Shown: positions 1-8,418 of the stretch, piece after piece
Numbering within the stretch: position 1 is the first letter of the stretch
Layout of the letters: each line of letters opens with the position of its first letter
NCBI RefSeq assembly: GCF_964059235.1
Contig: NZ_OZ060452.1
Coordinates: 372,001-436,000, forward strand
Source of the DNA: Candidatus Tisiphia endosymbiont of Nedyus quadrimaculatus
Lineage (GTDB): Bacteria > Pseudomonadota > Alphaproteobacteria > Rickettsiales > Rickettsiaceae
Direction: 5' to 3'
Length of the DNA stretch: 64,000 bases
Notes under the pieces: model-generated
What the model was told of the DNA's origin: nothing
Databases searched by the model: none
The model's input: the letters and a program-made list of their open reading frames with translations, nothing else
Program-made: the position numbers and the translations under genes

Positions 1-39
1 TCACCAAGGTAGTTTGAAGGTTAAAGTGAATTTTTAAGT

Positions 40-94
40 AGAACGAAAAAGATGTCATTCCCGCCTACACTCCGGAATGACATCTTCCTGCCAT
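40..94. repeat. Palindromic repeat (GATGTCATTCC family), possible comF terminator
   Basis: GATGTCATTCC at about 51-61 and its complement GGAATGACATC at about 73-83 form a hairpin just past the minus-strand comF stop. The same GATGTCATTCC(CGC) module recurs in most long intergenic gaps of the window. Confidence 0.6.
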
Positions 95-811
95 TTATGT
101 CATGGCAATTGTCATAACGTAAACACTCTTAGCCCCGGAATCCTTTAAGATTTTAGCACATTTGTTAATGGTAGTGCCAGTGGTCAATACATCATCTACT
201 AATAATATTTTTTGGTCTATAATTTGATATTTTTTATTGAATATAAGGCTATTTGATAAGTTTTTTTCTCGTTCTTTTTTAGATAAAAAAGTTTGGGATT
301 TGGTCCATCTTGACTTAATTAATACGTCAGGACTTACCGGTTTTTTTAGTAGTTTGCTGATTTCTTGAGCCATAATCAAAGCAGGATTATACATTCTAAA
401 CAATCTTTTGAACCTATTCATTGGAACTGGAATAATCAGGTCAATATCTTGAAATTCGCTGTGGTATTGTCTATAAAGTAATTTGCTGAAAGTTTTGGAG
501 AAAATAGTTTTATCTTGATATTTAAAGGCATGAATTATTTCTTTGCTATGCTCATTAAATTTAATTAAGCTACGAGACATGTCATAGCAAGGTTTATGTT
601 GAAAGCATTTTGCACAACACATATTATCTAAAATTGATATATCTAATCTACAACCACAAATATTGCAGTAAGGTTTTGTAATAAAATCAAGTTTCTTCCA
701 ACAATTTAGACAAAAATCCTCTTTAGTGGCAGTCATTTCAGCACAAGACAAACATCTTGCTGGCAAGATATAATCTATTAGGTAATTATAAAATCTACTG
801 ATTTTGTACAT
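95..811 (-). CDS. comF: ComF family phosphoribosyltransferase-like protein
   Basis: The 238-residue protein has the two parts of ComF. The N-terminus is a cysteine-rich zinc-binding region with CxxC pairs at residues 20/23, 34/37 and 49/52 and a further pair near 66/69. The C-terminus is a type I phosphoribosyltransferase fold ending in the PRPP-binding loop ILLVDDVLTTGTT at about 202-214. ComF proteins are linked to natural DNA uptake in Gram-negative and Gram-positive bacteria, but their substrate is unsettled and many non-competent bacteria keep the gene. Length is normal for the family. The gene is convergent with the left window edge and lies downstream of a palindromic repeat and the small lipoprotein gene. 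Confidence 0.9.
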   Translation of the reverse strand: MYKISRFYNYLIDYILPARCLSCAEMTATKEDFCLNCWKKLDFITKPYCNICGCRLDISILDNMCCAKCFQHKPCYDMSRSLIKFNEHSKEIIHAFKYQDKTIFSKTFSKLLYRQYHSEFQDIDLIIPVPMNRFKRLFRMYNPALIMAQEISKLLKKPVSPDVLIKSRWTKSQTFLSKKEREKNLSNSLIFNKKYQIIDQKILLVDDVLTTGTTINKCAKILKDSGAKSVYVMTIAMT

Positions 812-834
812 TATTATAAAAGCAAACCTTTAGA

Positions 835-880
835 CGCGAATTCGGGATAAGAATTTGTCAATTCTTATCCCGAATGGGGG
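835..880. repeat. 46-bp palindrome, copy 1 of 7 (reverse orientation)
   Basis: TTCGGGATAAGAATT at 841-855 pairs perfectly with AATTCTTATCCCGAA at 860-874 around a TGTC loop. The flanks are CGCG on the left and GGGG on the right, the reverse of copies 2, 3, 5, 6 and 7. It ends at the stop codon of the small lipoprotein gene and could act as its terminator, though no T-run follows. Confidence 0.85.
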
Positions 881-881
881 T

Positions 882-1070
882 TTAGGCAATATCTCTAGTT
901 AAATTTACCGGTCTACGAACACATGGGTTGCCAGTACTAGAAGAATCTGTTGATTCAATAGACACACAAGGGCTTTTAATCTCGTAAGGAGGACCAGGAG
1001 TGCATGATAATAACTGCAAGAGTATAACAAAAAACATAGAAAATCTTAATAATTTTGTCATAATTGTCAT
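882..1070 (-). CDS. Small lipoprotein, DUF2706-like
   Basis: This 62-residue product has a hydrophobic signal (residues about 8-21) ending in a lipobox LLSC, so Cys23 should be lipidated. The mature part is short and rich in Pro, Ser and Cys. I recognise it as like a small protein conserved in Rickettsia near glpT (DUF2706, from memory). A second in-frame ATG at residue 4 is an equally good start (1061). It is transcribed divergently from glpT, leaving a 178-bp gap that must hold both promoters. The function is unknown. Confidence 0.7.
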   Translation of the reverse strand: MTIMTKLLRFSMFFVILLQLLSCTPGPPYEIKSPCVSIESTDSSSTGNPCVRRPVNLTRDIA

Positions 1071-1248
1071 TTAGAATTAATTTTATTATCTTAGATTCTA
1101 TAGGAGGTTAACCTAGTTTGCAATAAATCTCAAGTACATTTGATAAAAAATAAGCTTTAGATACAAAATACATAATAGCTTGTGGTATTTTCCCTGACAA
1201 GCATATATACTCTCTTCAAATATTTGCAAGTAATAACCTGAGGAAACG

Positions 1249-2535
1249 ATGGTAAGTACCACATTCAAAGAAAGACCTCCTTATGCTAGAAAGTATAATA
1301 GCTGGCGTATTAGAATTTTATATTCAATAATTATTGGTTATTCAACATTCATATTTTGTCGTCAGAATTTTAATATTGCAATGCCTGCTTTAATGGATCA
1401 TTTTGAGGTAACAAAAACTCAACTTGGCTGGATTTTAACAGCCTCTTCTATAGTTTATGGTGTAGGAAAGTTGTGTCATGGATTCTTTAGCGATAGATCA
1501 AATGCTCGTATATTTATGGTGGTTGGTCTTGCCCTTGTAGGCATCATAACATTGTTATCGGGTTTTGCTTCTAGTATAACCTCACTGGGTCTTTTATGGA
1601 TTCTGAATAATTGGTTTCAATCCATGGGCTGGCCGCCTGCAACACGTATGTTGACTTATTGGTACGCTTCTAAGGAATTAGGAATGAAATGGTCTTTGGG
1701 GGCTACTTCTAATCAAATTGGTGGAGCAACTACTATGATAGTGTGTGGCTATTTAATAGACGTTTATGGTTGGGAAGCAGCATTTATAATTCCTGGAATA
1801 ATGGCATTATTAATATCGTTATTTTTATTTAATAGATTACGTAATTCTCCCAATGAGGTTAATTTACCCATAGTGGAAGAGTATAAAGAATGTGATATAT
1901 CTCTTGGAAGCAATGGTGATAATTTATTAACGAGGCAACTAATAAAAATTGTATTTTGTAATAGGCTAGTGTGGTATGTGTGTTTTGCTAATATGTTTGT
2001 TTATATTGTACGGTCAGGCGTAATTTTTTGGGCACCCGTATTTTTACGTGAACTAAAAAACGTTACTATTGCTCAAGCTGGCCTACAAGTTGCTTCTTAT
2101 GACATCTTAGGTTTAATTGGTGGTGTTGTTGCTGGATGGATGTCAGACAAGCTATTTCAAGGACGACGTGGACCAGTTGGTTCAGTATTTATGTTTGTTT
2201 TGGCTTTTACTCTTATTTTATTTTGGCAAATACCAAACGAGTATGAAATATTTAGCATGATTATTCTTGCTTTGGCTGGTTTCTTTGTATCTGGGCCGCA
2301 AGTCTTAATAGGTGTTGCTACAGCAGATTTTACTAATAAACAAGCAGTTGGTACGGCTAACGGTCTTTCAGGTCTATTTGGTTATCTTGGTGCTGCATTG
2401 GCTGGGGTATGTGTTGGTTGGATTTCTGATAATTTAGGTTGGAATGGTGTTTTTTTATTTTTTATCTTTTCTGCTTTCTTGGGGGCAATACTTTTTTCCT
2501 TAACTTGGAATTATAGTTCTAGAAAAATTGCATAA
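1249..2535 (+). CDS. glpT: Glycerol-3-phosphate / sugar-phosphate transporter, MFS (GlpT-like)
   Basis: The 428-residue membrane protein has about 12 predicted helices and the organophosphate:phosphate antiporter signature in its first helices (YSTFIFCRQNFNIAMPAL, residues about 30-47), where the Arg contacts phosphate. GlpT in Rickettsia imports host glycerol-3-phosphate for phospholipid synthesis. A clear GAGGA ribosome site stands 6 nt before the ATG. In Rickettsia genomes as I recall them, the ATP/ADP translocase tlcA sits directly beside glpT. Here tlcA is about 31 kb away and comF plus the small lipoprotein gene are the neighbours. The next gene, ndk, follows after 86 bp. Confidence 0.88.
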   Translation: MVSTTFKERPPYARKYNSWRIRILYSIIIGYSTFIFCRQNFNIAMPALMDHFEVTKTQLGWILTASSIVYGVGKLCHGFFSDRSNARIFMVVGLALVGIITLLSGFASSITSLGLLWILNNWFQSMGWPPATRMLTYWYASKELGMKWSLGATSNQIGGATTMIVCGYLIDVYGWEAAFIIPGIMALLISLFLFNRLRNSPNEVNLPIVEEYKECDISLGSNGDNLLTRQLIKIVFCNRLVWYVCFANMFVYIVRSGVIFWAPVFLRELKNVTIAQAGLQVASYDILGLIGGVVAGWMSDKLFQGRRGPVGSVFMFVLAFTLILFWQIPNEYEIFSMIILALAGFFVSGPQVLIGVATADFTNKQAVGTANGLSGLFGYLGAALAGVCVGWISDNLGWNGVFLFFIFSAFLGAILFSLTWNYSSRKIA

Positions 2536-2564
2536 AGTACCACAACCGTGCTATCAGAATTTGC

Positions 2565-2592
2565 TTGCCAAAAATATATAAATTTATATAAA
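2565..2592 (+). promoter_or_regulatory. Candidate sigma70 promoter for ndk
   Basis: TTGCCA, a 16-nt spacer and TATAAA end 29 nt before the ndk GTG start. The AT-rich background makes chance -10 matches common. Confidence 0.4.
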
Positions 2593-2621
2593 TATTAACA
2601 ATAAATTAATAAAGGTTTACT

Positions 2622-3044
2622 GTGACTCAAGAATATACATTTTCAATGATTAAGCCAGATGCTACGAAAAGAAACCTAATTGGTAAAATTATTTCTTACT
2701 TAGAAAATACTGGACTAAAAATAGTAGCTCAAAGAATGACTATTTTAACTAGAGATCAAGCAGAAAATTTCTATGCAGAACATAGGTCAAAGGCATTTTT
2801 TAATAGTTTAGTGGAATATATCATTTCTGGTCCAGTCGTCTTACAGGTGCTTAAAGGGGAAAATGCTGTTTTAAAAAATCGTAGAATAATGGGGGCTACT
2901 AATCCAAATGATGCTGAACTAGGCACAATTCGAAAAGATTTTGCAGAGAATATTGAGGCTAATAGTATCCATGGTTCTGATAGTTTAGAAAGTGCAGAAA
3001 GAGAAGTGAAATTATTCTTTACTAAAAAAGAAATTGTAGAATAA
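2622..3044 (+). CDS. ndk: Nucleoside diphosphate kinase
   Basis: The 140-residue protein starts at GTG, and the Rickettsia-like N-terminus ([10 protein letters not shown]) supports that start. Visible signatures are the nucleotide-binding N-terminus and the active-site histidine in NSIHGSDS at about residues 114-121. The enzyme moves the gamma-phosphate of imported ATP to other NDPs, which matters in a bacterium that takes up nucleotides. The gene is 10 bp upstream of mnmG and probably co-transcribed with it. Confidence 0.95.
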   Translation: MTQEYTFSMIKPDATKRNLIGKIISYLENTGLKIVAQRMTILTRDQAENFYAEHRSKAFFNSLVEYIISGPVVLQVLKGENAVLKNRRIMGATNPNDAELGTIRKDFAENIEANSIHGSDSLESAEREVKLFFTKKEIVE

Positions 3045-3054
3045 CTTAAGTCTT

Positions 3055-4902
3055 ATGAAATATAGCGTTGTAGTTATTGGTGGTGGTCATGCTGGTTGTG
3101 AGGCAGCTTCCGCTTCTGCACGTCGTGGTGTAGATACTCTTTTAATCACTCTAAAGCTAGATAATCTTGGTGAAATGTCTTGTAATCCTGCAATAGGTGG
3201 AGTGGCAAAAGGTACTCTAGTGAAAGAGGTAGATGCACTTGATGGGCTTATGGGTAAAATTATAGATCAAGCTGGTATACATTATAAGATGCTTAATGAA
3301 AGTAAAGGGCCAGCAGTTTGGGGACCAAGAGCTCAAGCTGATAGAAAACTTTATAAAAAAGCTATGTATAATGCTTTGATAAATCACCCAAATTTGACAA
3401 TTTTATATGCATCTGTAGAAAATATTGAAATCCAAGACTCTAAAGTAAAAGCATTGATTTTAGACGATGGTACGAGAATTGAATGTCAAAAAACTGTGTT
3501 GACTACAGGTACGTTTTTATCTGGACTCATTCATATAGGGCCTAAAAAAATCCCATCTGGTAGAGTGGGTGAAAGGCCATCATACGGCTTATCTAACACA
3601 TTAAAAGATCTAGGTTTTTCTCTTGGTAGGTTAAAAACTGGTACACCTCCAAGAATAGATGGGAGAACAATTGATTATAACGAAGTAGAAGTGCAGGCTG
3701 GAGATGCCGTACCACGCCCTTTCTCTGAACTTACAGATTCTATTAAGGTAAAGCAAATAAATTGTTTCGTTACTAGAACAACTGAACAAACTCATGAAAT
3801 TATTAGAAATAATTTAGATAAATCAGCTATGTATTCTGGACAAATCGAGGGCATAGGGCCAAGATATTGCCCATCTATTGAGGACAAGGTTACTAGGTTT
3901 TCTAAAGCAAGTCATCAAATATTTTTAGAACCTGAAGGTTTGGATGACCATACTATATACCCAAATGGTATATCTACATCATTACCTGAAGATATACAAC
4001 TAGCATTACTAAAGACAATTCCTGGTCTTAAGAAGGCTACAATGTTAAGACCAGCCTATGCAATAGAATATGATTATGTTGATCCTAGAGAATTAAAAGC
4101 AACGTTAGAAACAAAAAAAGTTGAGGGGTTATACTTTGCTGGTCAAATTAATGGCACTACTGGTTATGAAGAAGCGGCGGGGCAAGGAATCATAGCAGGT
4201 ATTAATGCAGCTTTATCACTAAAAAGTCAATCAAATTTTATTTTGACTAGAGCAGATGCCTATATTGGTGTTATGATTGATGACTTAATTACTCTTGGTA
4301 CAGCAGAGCCTTATAGAATGTTTACTTCTAGATCTGAATATAGGCTTTCAGTTAGGGCAGATAATGCAGATTTAAGACTAACTCAAATGGCTATAGATTT
4401 TGGTATTGTATCTGATTTACGCAAAGAGATTTTTAACAAAAAATGTGAAGATATTCATAAGGCAGAAAATATTGTAAAAACTATTTCTTTAACAACCACT
4501 AAGTTAGCTAATCTAGGTGTGTCTATCTCACAGGATGGTTCGCATAAAACAGCCTTTGATTTGCTAGGATTACCAAATTTTGGTGTCGATAAAACAATAG
4601 AAATCTTTCCAGAGCTTGTTTCATTAAATAGAAAACTTCTTCATTATCTTTATATCGAATCAAGGTATTCCTCTTATTTGATTAGACAGAATGCAGATAT
4701 TCAATTATTTAAAGAAGAAGAGTTGGAATTGTTAGATGATGATATTGATTATTTTAAAATACCAAGTTTGTCTACAGAGGTACGAGAAAAACTACATCAT
4801 CATAAACCAGATACTATTGGTGCGGCTAGAAGAATATCCGGTATTACTCCAGCTGCTTTAATAGCAATTATAATTTATATGAAAACAAGACATAGAAATT
4901 AA
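3055..4902 (+). CDS. mnmG: tRNA uridine-5-carboxymethylaminomethyl modification enzyme, FAD subunit
   Basis: MnmG (GidA), with MnmE, adds the cmnm5 group to the wobble uridine of several tRNAs using FAD. The 615-residue protein has the N-terminal dinucleotide-binding motif [11 protein letters not shown] (residues about 6-16), the GidA signatures GPRAQADR and TGTFLSG, and the late FAD motif in [19 protein letters not shown]. Length is typical. Its TAA stop overlaps the ATG of rsmG by one base, the first link in the block mnmG-rsmG-parA-parB-tal. Confidence 0.96.
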   Translation: MKYSVVVIGGGHAGCEAASASARRGVDTLLITLKLDNLGEMSCNPAIGGVAKGTLVKEVDALDGLMGKIIDQAGIHYKMLNESKGPAVWGPRAQADRKLYKKAMYNALINHPNLTILYASVENIEIQDSKVKALILDDGTRIECQKTVLTTGTFLSGLIHIGPKKIPSGRVGERPSYGLSNTLKDLGFSLGRLKTGTPPRIDGRTIDYNEVEVQAGDAVPRPFSELTDSIKVKQINCFVTRTTEQTHEIIRNNLDKSAMYSGQIEGIGPRYCPSIEDKVTRFSKASHQIFLEPEGLDDHTIYPNGISTSLPEDIQLALLKTIPGLKKATMLRPAYAIEYDYVDPRELKATLETKKVEGLYFAGQINGTTGYEEAAGQGIIAGINAALSLKSQSNFILTRADAYIGVMIDDLITLGTAEPYRMFTSRSEYRLSVRADNADLRLTQMAIDFGIVSDLRKEIFNKKCEDIHKAENIVKTISLTTTKLANLGVSISQDGSHKTAFDLLGLPNFGVDKTIEIFPELVSLNRKLLHYLYIESRYSSYLIRQNADIQLFKEEELELLDDDIDYFKIPSLSTEVREKLHHHKPDTIGAARRISGITPAALIAIIIYMKTRHRN

Positions 4903-5501
4903 TGCTTAACTATGATAACATTTCACGTGAAACAATAAATGCTCTTGAAAAATATCAATCGTTAACATTGAAATGGAATAAAACTATTAATCTCGTTTCT
5001 TGTAATACTGAACATGAGTTTTGGATAAGACATATTTTAGATTCTTTGCAATTAATGAAATACATAAATGAGCAAAATATCCATTTAGTAGATGTTGGTT
5101 CGGGTGGTGGATTTCCAGGGATAGTATTGTCTATTGCAGGGATACAGAATGTTACTTTAGTGGAATCTGATATAAGAAAGTCTATTTTTTTATTGCAAGC
5201 TTCTAAAATTTCTAGTAACAAAGTAAAGGTGGTTAATCAACGAATAGAAGATATTAAATTAGATTGTGATATATTAACTTCTAGGGCATTTGCTCAGTTA
5301 GAGAAAATATTTGTTTATACCAAACATATTAATGTAAAAAATAAGTATTTGTTATTTAAAGGTGAGCAGTATCAAAAAGAAATTGAGATTGCCAAAAAGA
5401 GGTGGTCTTTTTGTCATTCGGTATATGATAGTGAGACTTCTAATAATAGTAAAATTCTAGAAATTAGTAATATACATGACAAAAATAGTTGCGATAGTTA
5501 A
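4902..5501 (+). CDS. rsmG: 16S rRNA (guanine-527-N7)-methyltransferase
   Basis: RsmG (GidB) methylates G527 of 16S rRNA with SAM. The SAM-binding glycine loop DVGSGGGFPGIV is at about residues 65-76, and the N-terminal region SLTLKWNKTINLVS is typical. At 199 residues it is normal. The start overlaps the mnmG stop by one base, and the 3' end overlaps parA by 26 bp in another frame. A parS-like palindrome lies inside codons about 7-11, so this gene also carries a chromosome-segregation site. Confidence 0.95.
   Translation: MLNYDNISRETINALEKYQSLTLKWNKTINLVSCNTEHEFWIRHILDSLQLMKYINEQNIHLVDVGSGGGFPGIVLSIAGIQNVTLVESDIRKSIFLLQASKISSNKVKVVNQRIEDIKLDCDILTSRAFAQLEKIFVYTKHINVKNKYLLFKGEQYQKEIEIAKKRWSFCHSVYDSETSNNSKILEISNIHDKNSCDS
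4919..4934. promoter_or_regulatory. parS: parS-like site (ParB binding) inside rsmG
   Basis: CATTTCACGTGAAACA matches 14 of 16 positions of the parS consensus TGTTTCACGTGAAACA; only the first two bases differ. It lies about 0.55 kb upstream of parA. parS sites near or within rsmG-parAB are common in bacteria. Confidence 0.8.
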
Positions 5502-6240
5502 TCAAAAAGGTGGAGTTGCTAAAACTACGACTACTGTAAATTTATCGACAGCTTTATCTGTAATGGATAAAAAAATTTTAGTAATAGATTTAGATCCTCA
5601 AGGAAATAGTAGCACTGGCTTTGGTATAAATCAACAAGATAGAAAGGTTACTATTTATCAGGTATTAACAGGTTCAAAGCCTATTGAAGAAGCTATAATA
5701 CAAACAAATATTCCAAATTTACAATTAATTACAGCTAATACTAATTTGTCTGGTGCTGAGTCGGATTTATTAAGTATAAAAAAGCGAGAATATTTATTAT
5801 CAGATTTATTAAATAACTTAGTCGATGACTATGATTATGTTATGATAGATTGCCCTCCATCTCTTAATCTGCTGACAGTCAATGCATTAGTTGCTTGTGA
5901 TAATGTGTTAATTCCTATGCAGTGCGATTTTTATTCATTAGAAGGGTTAAGTCATTTACTAAAAACAATTGAAATTATAGAGAAGAGTCTAAACCCAAGA
6001 ATAAAAATTGCTGGTATTTTATTTACTATGTATGATAAACGCAATCTATTAACTGAGCAAGTGGAAGAGGACGTTAGAAAATGCTTAGGAAGATTGGTAT
6101 TTAAGACAGTTATTCCAAGGAATATAAAACTATCTGAGGCACCATCTTACGGTCAGCCAGCAATTATTTACGATCATAAATGTGCTGGCTCTATTGCTTA
6201 TATGGAACTTACTAAAGAGATTTTAGGTAGAAATATATGA
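5476..6240 (+). CDS. parA: Chromosome-partitioning ATPase ParA (Soj)
   Basis: The 254-residue ParA has the deviant Walker A motif KGGVAKTTT at residues 11-19, the switch/Walker B region VMIDCPPSLNLLTVNAL at about 115-131, and a typical family length. It forms a dynamic ATP-bound layer on the nucleoid that moves ParB-parS complexes. The start lies inside the 3' end of rsmG, and the stop overlaps the parB start as ATGA, so the two are translationally coupled. Confidence 0.95.
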   Translation: MTKIVAIVNQKGGVAKTTTTVNLSTALSVMDKKILVIDLDPQGNSSTGFGINQQDRKVTIYQVLTGSKPIEEAIIQTNIPNLQLITANTNLSGAESDLLSIKKREYLLSDLLNNLVDDYDYVMIDCPPSLNLLTVNALVACDNVLIPMQCDFYSLEGLSHLLKTIEIIEKSLNPRIKIAGILFTMYDKRNLLTEQVEEDVRKCLGRLVFKTVIPRNIKLSEAPSYGQPAIIYDHKCAGSIAYMELTKEILGRNI

Positions 6241-7109
6241 AAAACAAAGGTTTAGGTAAAGGGTTGTCAGCTTTGCTTGGAGAAGAGGTTTTTACTATAG
6301 AGAAAGATGAATTAGTAAAAATTATAGATATCGACAAAATTGAAGCTAGGAATAATCAACCAAGGAAAAAATTTGAGTATGATAAAATAAAAGAATTAGC
6401 AGATTCCATAAGTAATAATGGTTTGTTACAACCAATTATTGTTAGTTCAATTAGCGATGGGAAATATAAAATTATAGCTGGTGAGAGACGTTGGCGTGCT
6501 TGTAAGATAGCTAAGGTTACTGATATTCCTGCGATTATAAAAGATTTAAATGATAAAGAGATTATAGAAATAGCTCTAATTGAAAATATTCAAAGAGAGG
6601 AATTATCGGTTATAGAAGAATCAGAAGGATTTGAGCGGTTAATAAAAGAGTTTGGTTATACACAAGAGCAGCTAGCAGAAAAACTTAGCAAAAGTCGTAG
6701 TCATGTAGCAAATTTATTAAGGCTAAATCACTTGCCACAATCTATCAAAGATAAAATAAATGATGGGTTTTTAACTATGGGACATGCAAGATGTTTAATT
6801 AATCATGAGCAGGCTGAGATAATAGCTAATCATATTATTGAGAATGATTTAAACGTTCGTCAAACTGAAGATATGGTAAGACACTGGTCCAAAAATGAAT
6901 ATACAAAAGCCCCAGAACATGAGAAACGCGTAGGAAAGAAATTCCTAAAAGAAGGTAGTAAAGATAATGATTTACAGTTATTAGCTAAATCATTGTCAGA
7001 AAGATTTAATATAAAAGTAACTATTGAAGACTATCCAATTGGTGGAAAATTAATATTTCACTATAATAGTTTAGAGGAACTTGATTCAATTTTGTCGAGG
7101 TTAAATTAA
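6237..7109 (+). CDS. parB: Chromosome-partitioning protein ParB (Spo0J), CTPase clamp
   Basis: The 290-residue ParB shows the N-terminal GLGKGLSALLGE peptide that stimulates ParA, the ParB/Sulfiredoxin domain with the CTP-binding motif GERRWRA at about residues 81-87, and the helix-turn-helix that reads parS (QLAEKLSKSRSHVANLLRL, about 145-163). The C-terminal dimerisation domain is present. Its likely target is the parS site in rsmG. The stop is followed with no gap by the transaldolase ATG. Confidence 0.95.
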   Translation: MKNKGLGKGLSALLGEEVFTIEKDELVKIIDIDKIEARNNQPRKKFEYDKIKELADSISNNGLLQPIIVSSISDGKYKIIAGERRWRACKIAKVTDIPAIIKDLNDKEIIEIALIENIQREELSVIEESEGFERLIKEFGYTQEQLAEKLSKSRSHVANLLRLNHLPQSIKDKINDGFLTMGHARCLINHEQAEIIANHIIENDLNVRQTEDMVRHWSKNEYTKAPEHEKRVGKKFLKEGSKDNDLQLLAKSLSERFNIKVTIEDYPIGGKLIFHYNSLEELDSILSRLN

Positions 7110-7760
7110 ATGCAAATTTTTTTAGATAGTGCTGATATTAAAGAAATTGATGAGATTAACCAATTGGGTATCATTGATGGTATAACTACTAATCCTTCTT
7201 TGATGTCTAAGACAAAAGATGATTTTGGATCAACCATTGTTAAGATATGTAAGATAGTACGCTCTGATGTTAGTGTGGAAGTAGCTGCCAATGATGTTGA
7301 CACTATGATTAGCCAAGGTAATAAAATTTTAGGAATATCAAATAATATTGTTATTAAATTACCTATGACATGGAATGGTATTAAAGTGTGCCAGTATTTT
7401 GCAGATAAAGGAAAGAAAGTGAATATGACACTATGCTTTTCGGTTAATCAAGCTCTTATCGCTGCAAAAGCTGGAGCATATTATGTATCACCTTTTATAG
7501 GCAGACTTGATGATATAGGTCAAAATGGTATGAGTTTAATAAGCGATATAAGACAGATGTATGATAATTATCAATATCAGACAAAAATCCTAGCGGCATC
7601 TATAAGAAACCCTAACCATGTTTATCAATCTGCTATGTATGGAGCTGATGTTGCTACAATGTCTAGTAAAATTATCAAACAATTATTAGATCATCCACTA
7701 ACAGATTCAGGTTTAGAGGTTTTTAATAGAGATTGGGCTAAATCTAGATTAAAGTTTTAA
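7110..7760 (+). CDS. tal: Transaldolase, small TalC/FSA-type subfamily
   Basis: The 216-residue protein has the family signature FLDSADIKEI at the N-terminus, GITTNPSL at about 24-31, and the Schiff-base lysine in VIKLPMTWNG (Lys83). Two positions separate transaldolases from fructose-6-phosphate aldolases: it has Glu57 where E. coli FSA has Gln59, and Phe129 where FSA has Tyr131, so true transaldolase activity (sedoheptulose-7-P + G3P to erythrose-4-P + F6P) is the better guess. It would serve a non-oxidative pentose phosphate route, rare in reduced Rickettsia. Its ATG follows the parB stop directly, so it probably reads from the parAB operon. Confidence 0.88.
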   Translation: MQIFLDSADIKEIDEINQLGIIDGITTNPSLMSKTKDDFGSTIVKICKIVRSDVSVEVAANDVDTMISQGNKILGISNNIVIKLPMTWNGIKVCQYFADKGKKVNMTLCFSVNQALIAAKAGAYYVSPFIGRLDDIGQNGMSLISDIRQMYDNYQYQTKILAASIRNPNHVYQSAMYGADVATMSSKIIKQLLDHPLTDSGLEVFNRDWAKSRLKF

Positions 7761-7779
7761 TAATTAAAAAGGTGAATAT

Positions 7780-8271
7780 ATGAAAAAAACTCAATTACAA
7801 TTAAAGACTATAAAGCTTGTAGGTATTAATAAGGTGCGTACTTCCAACATAGCTGAGCTTAACCCTGAAACAGCCCAAATTACTTCTTGCTTTCAAAAGT
7901 TTCTTCAGCAGGATTTTGCTAGTAGAATCCCTAATAGGGTAAATCCTAATGTTATTTTTTCTGTATATACTGAGTATGAAAGCGATCATACAGGAGAATA
8001 TAGTTATTTTCTTGGAGAAGAGAGTAGTGACATTGCAGTTATTCCAAAAGGTCTAGATAGTTTAATTATTCCTGAACAAAAATATATAAAGTTTACCACT
8101 GAAGCTGGTCCAATGCCTGATATTGTAATAAATAGTTGGCAAAAAATTTGGCAAATGTCATCAGAATCTTTGGGGGGTACTAGAAGTTATCGTGCAGATT
8201 TTGAAATTTATGATGAACGTAGTATAGATTACAAAAACGCAATAGTAGATATCTATATAGGTATTAATTAA
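7780..8271 (+). CDS. GyrI-like / AraC effector-binding domain protein
   Basis: The 163-residue protein is a stand-alone GyrI-like (SOUL/effector-binding, Cass2-type) domain. Features are the N-terminal strand KTIKLVGINKVRT, the central PKGLDSLIIPEQKYIKFTTEAGPM and the C-terminal FEIYDERSIDYKNAIVDIYIGI strand. It has no DNA-binding domain. Such proteins bind small, often cationic, molecules or inhibit gyrase; which applies here cannot be told. AAGGTG lies about 8 nt before the ATG. It follows tal by 19 bp and may share the operon. Confidence 0.75.
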   Translation: MKKTQLQLKTIKLVGINKVRTSNIAELNPETAQITSCFQKFLQQDFASRIPNRVNPNVIFSVYTEYESDHTGEYSYFLGEESSDIAVIPKGLDSLIIPEQKYIKFTTEAGPMPDIVINSWQKIWQMSSESLGGTRSYRADFEIYDERSIDYKNAIVDIYIGIN

Positions 8272-8418
8272 ACTACAAAAAGTAATTTATACTCTATGTT
8301 ACAAAAACTATAGAATTAATTCATATATATTAAGGTTAATCTTTCCACCAACTATTTATAAAGTTAAAAGCTACAAGTAAATTATAAAAAATAATCGACA
8401 ATAAAGGAATTAAGAGTT

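Noticed and set aside
1101-1120. AGGAGGTTAACC on the plus strand as a ribosome site for a missed gene
   Set aside because: No start codon with an open frame follows it.
4955-5221. 88-codon minus-strand ORF over rsmG
   Set aside because: Entirely within a clear rsmG gene, with no ribosome site or family pattern.
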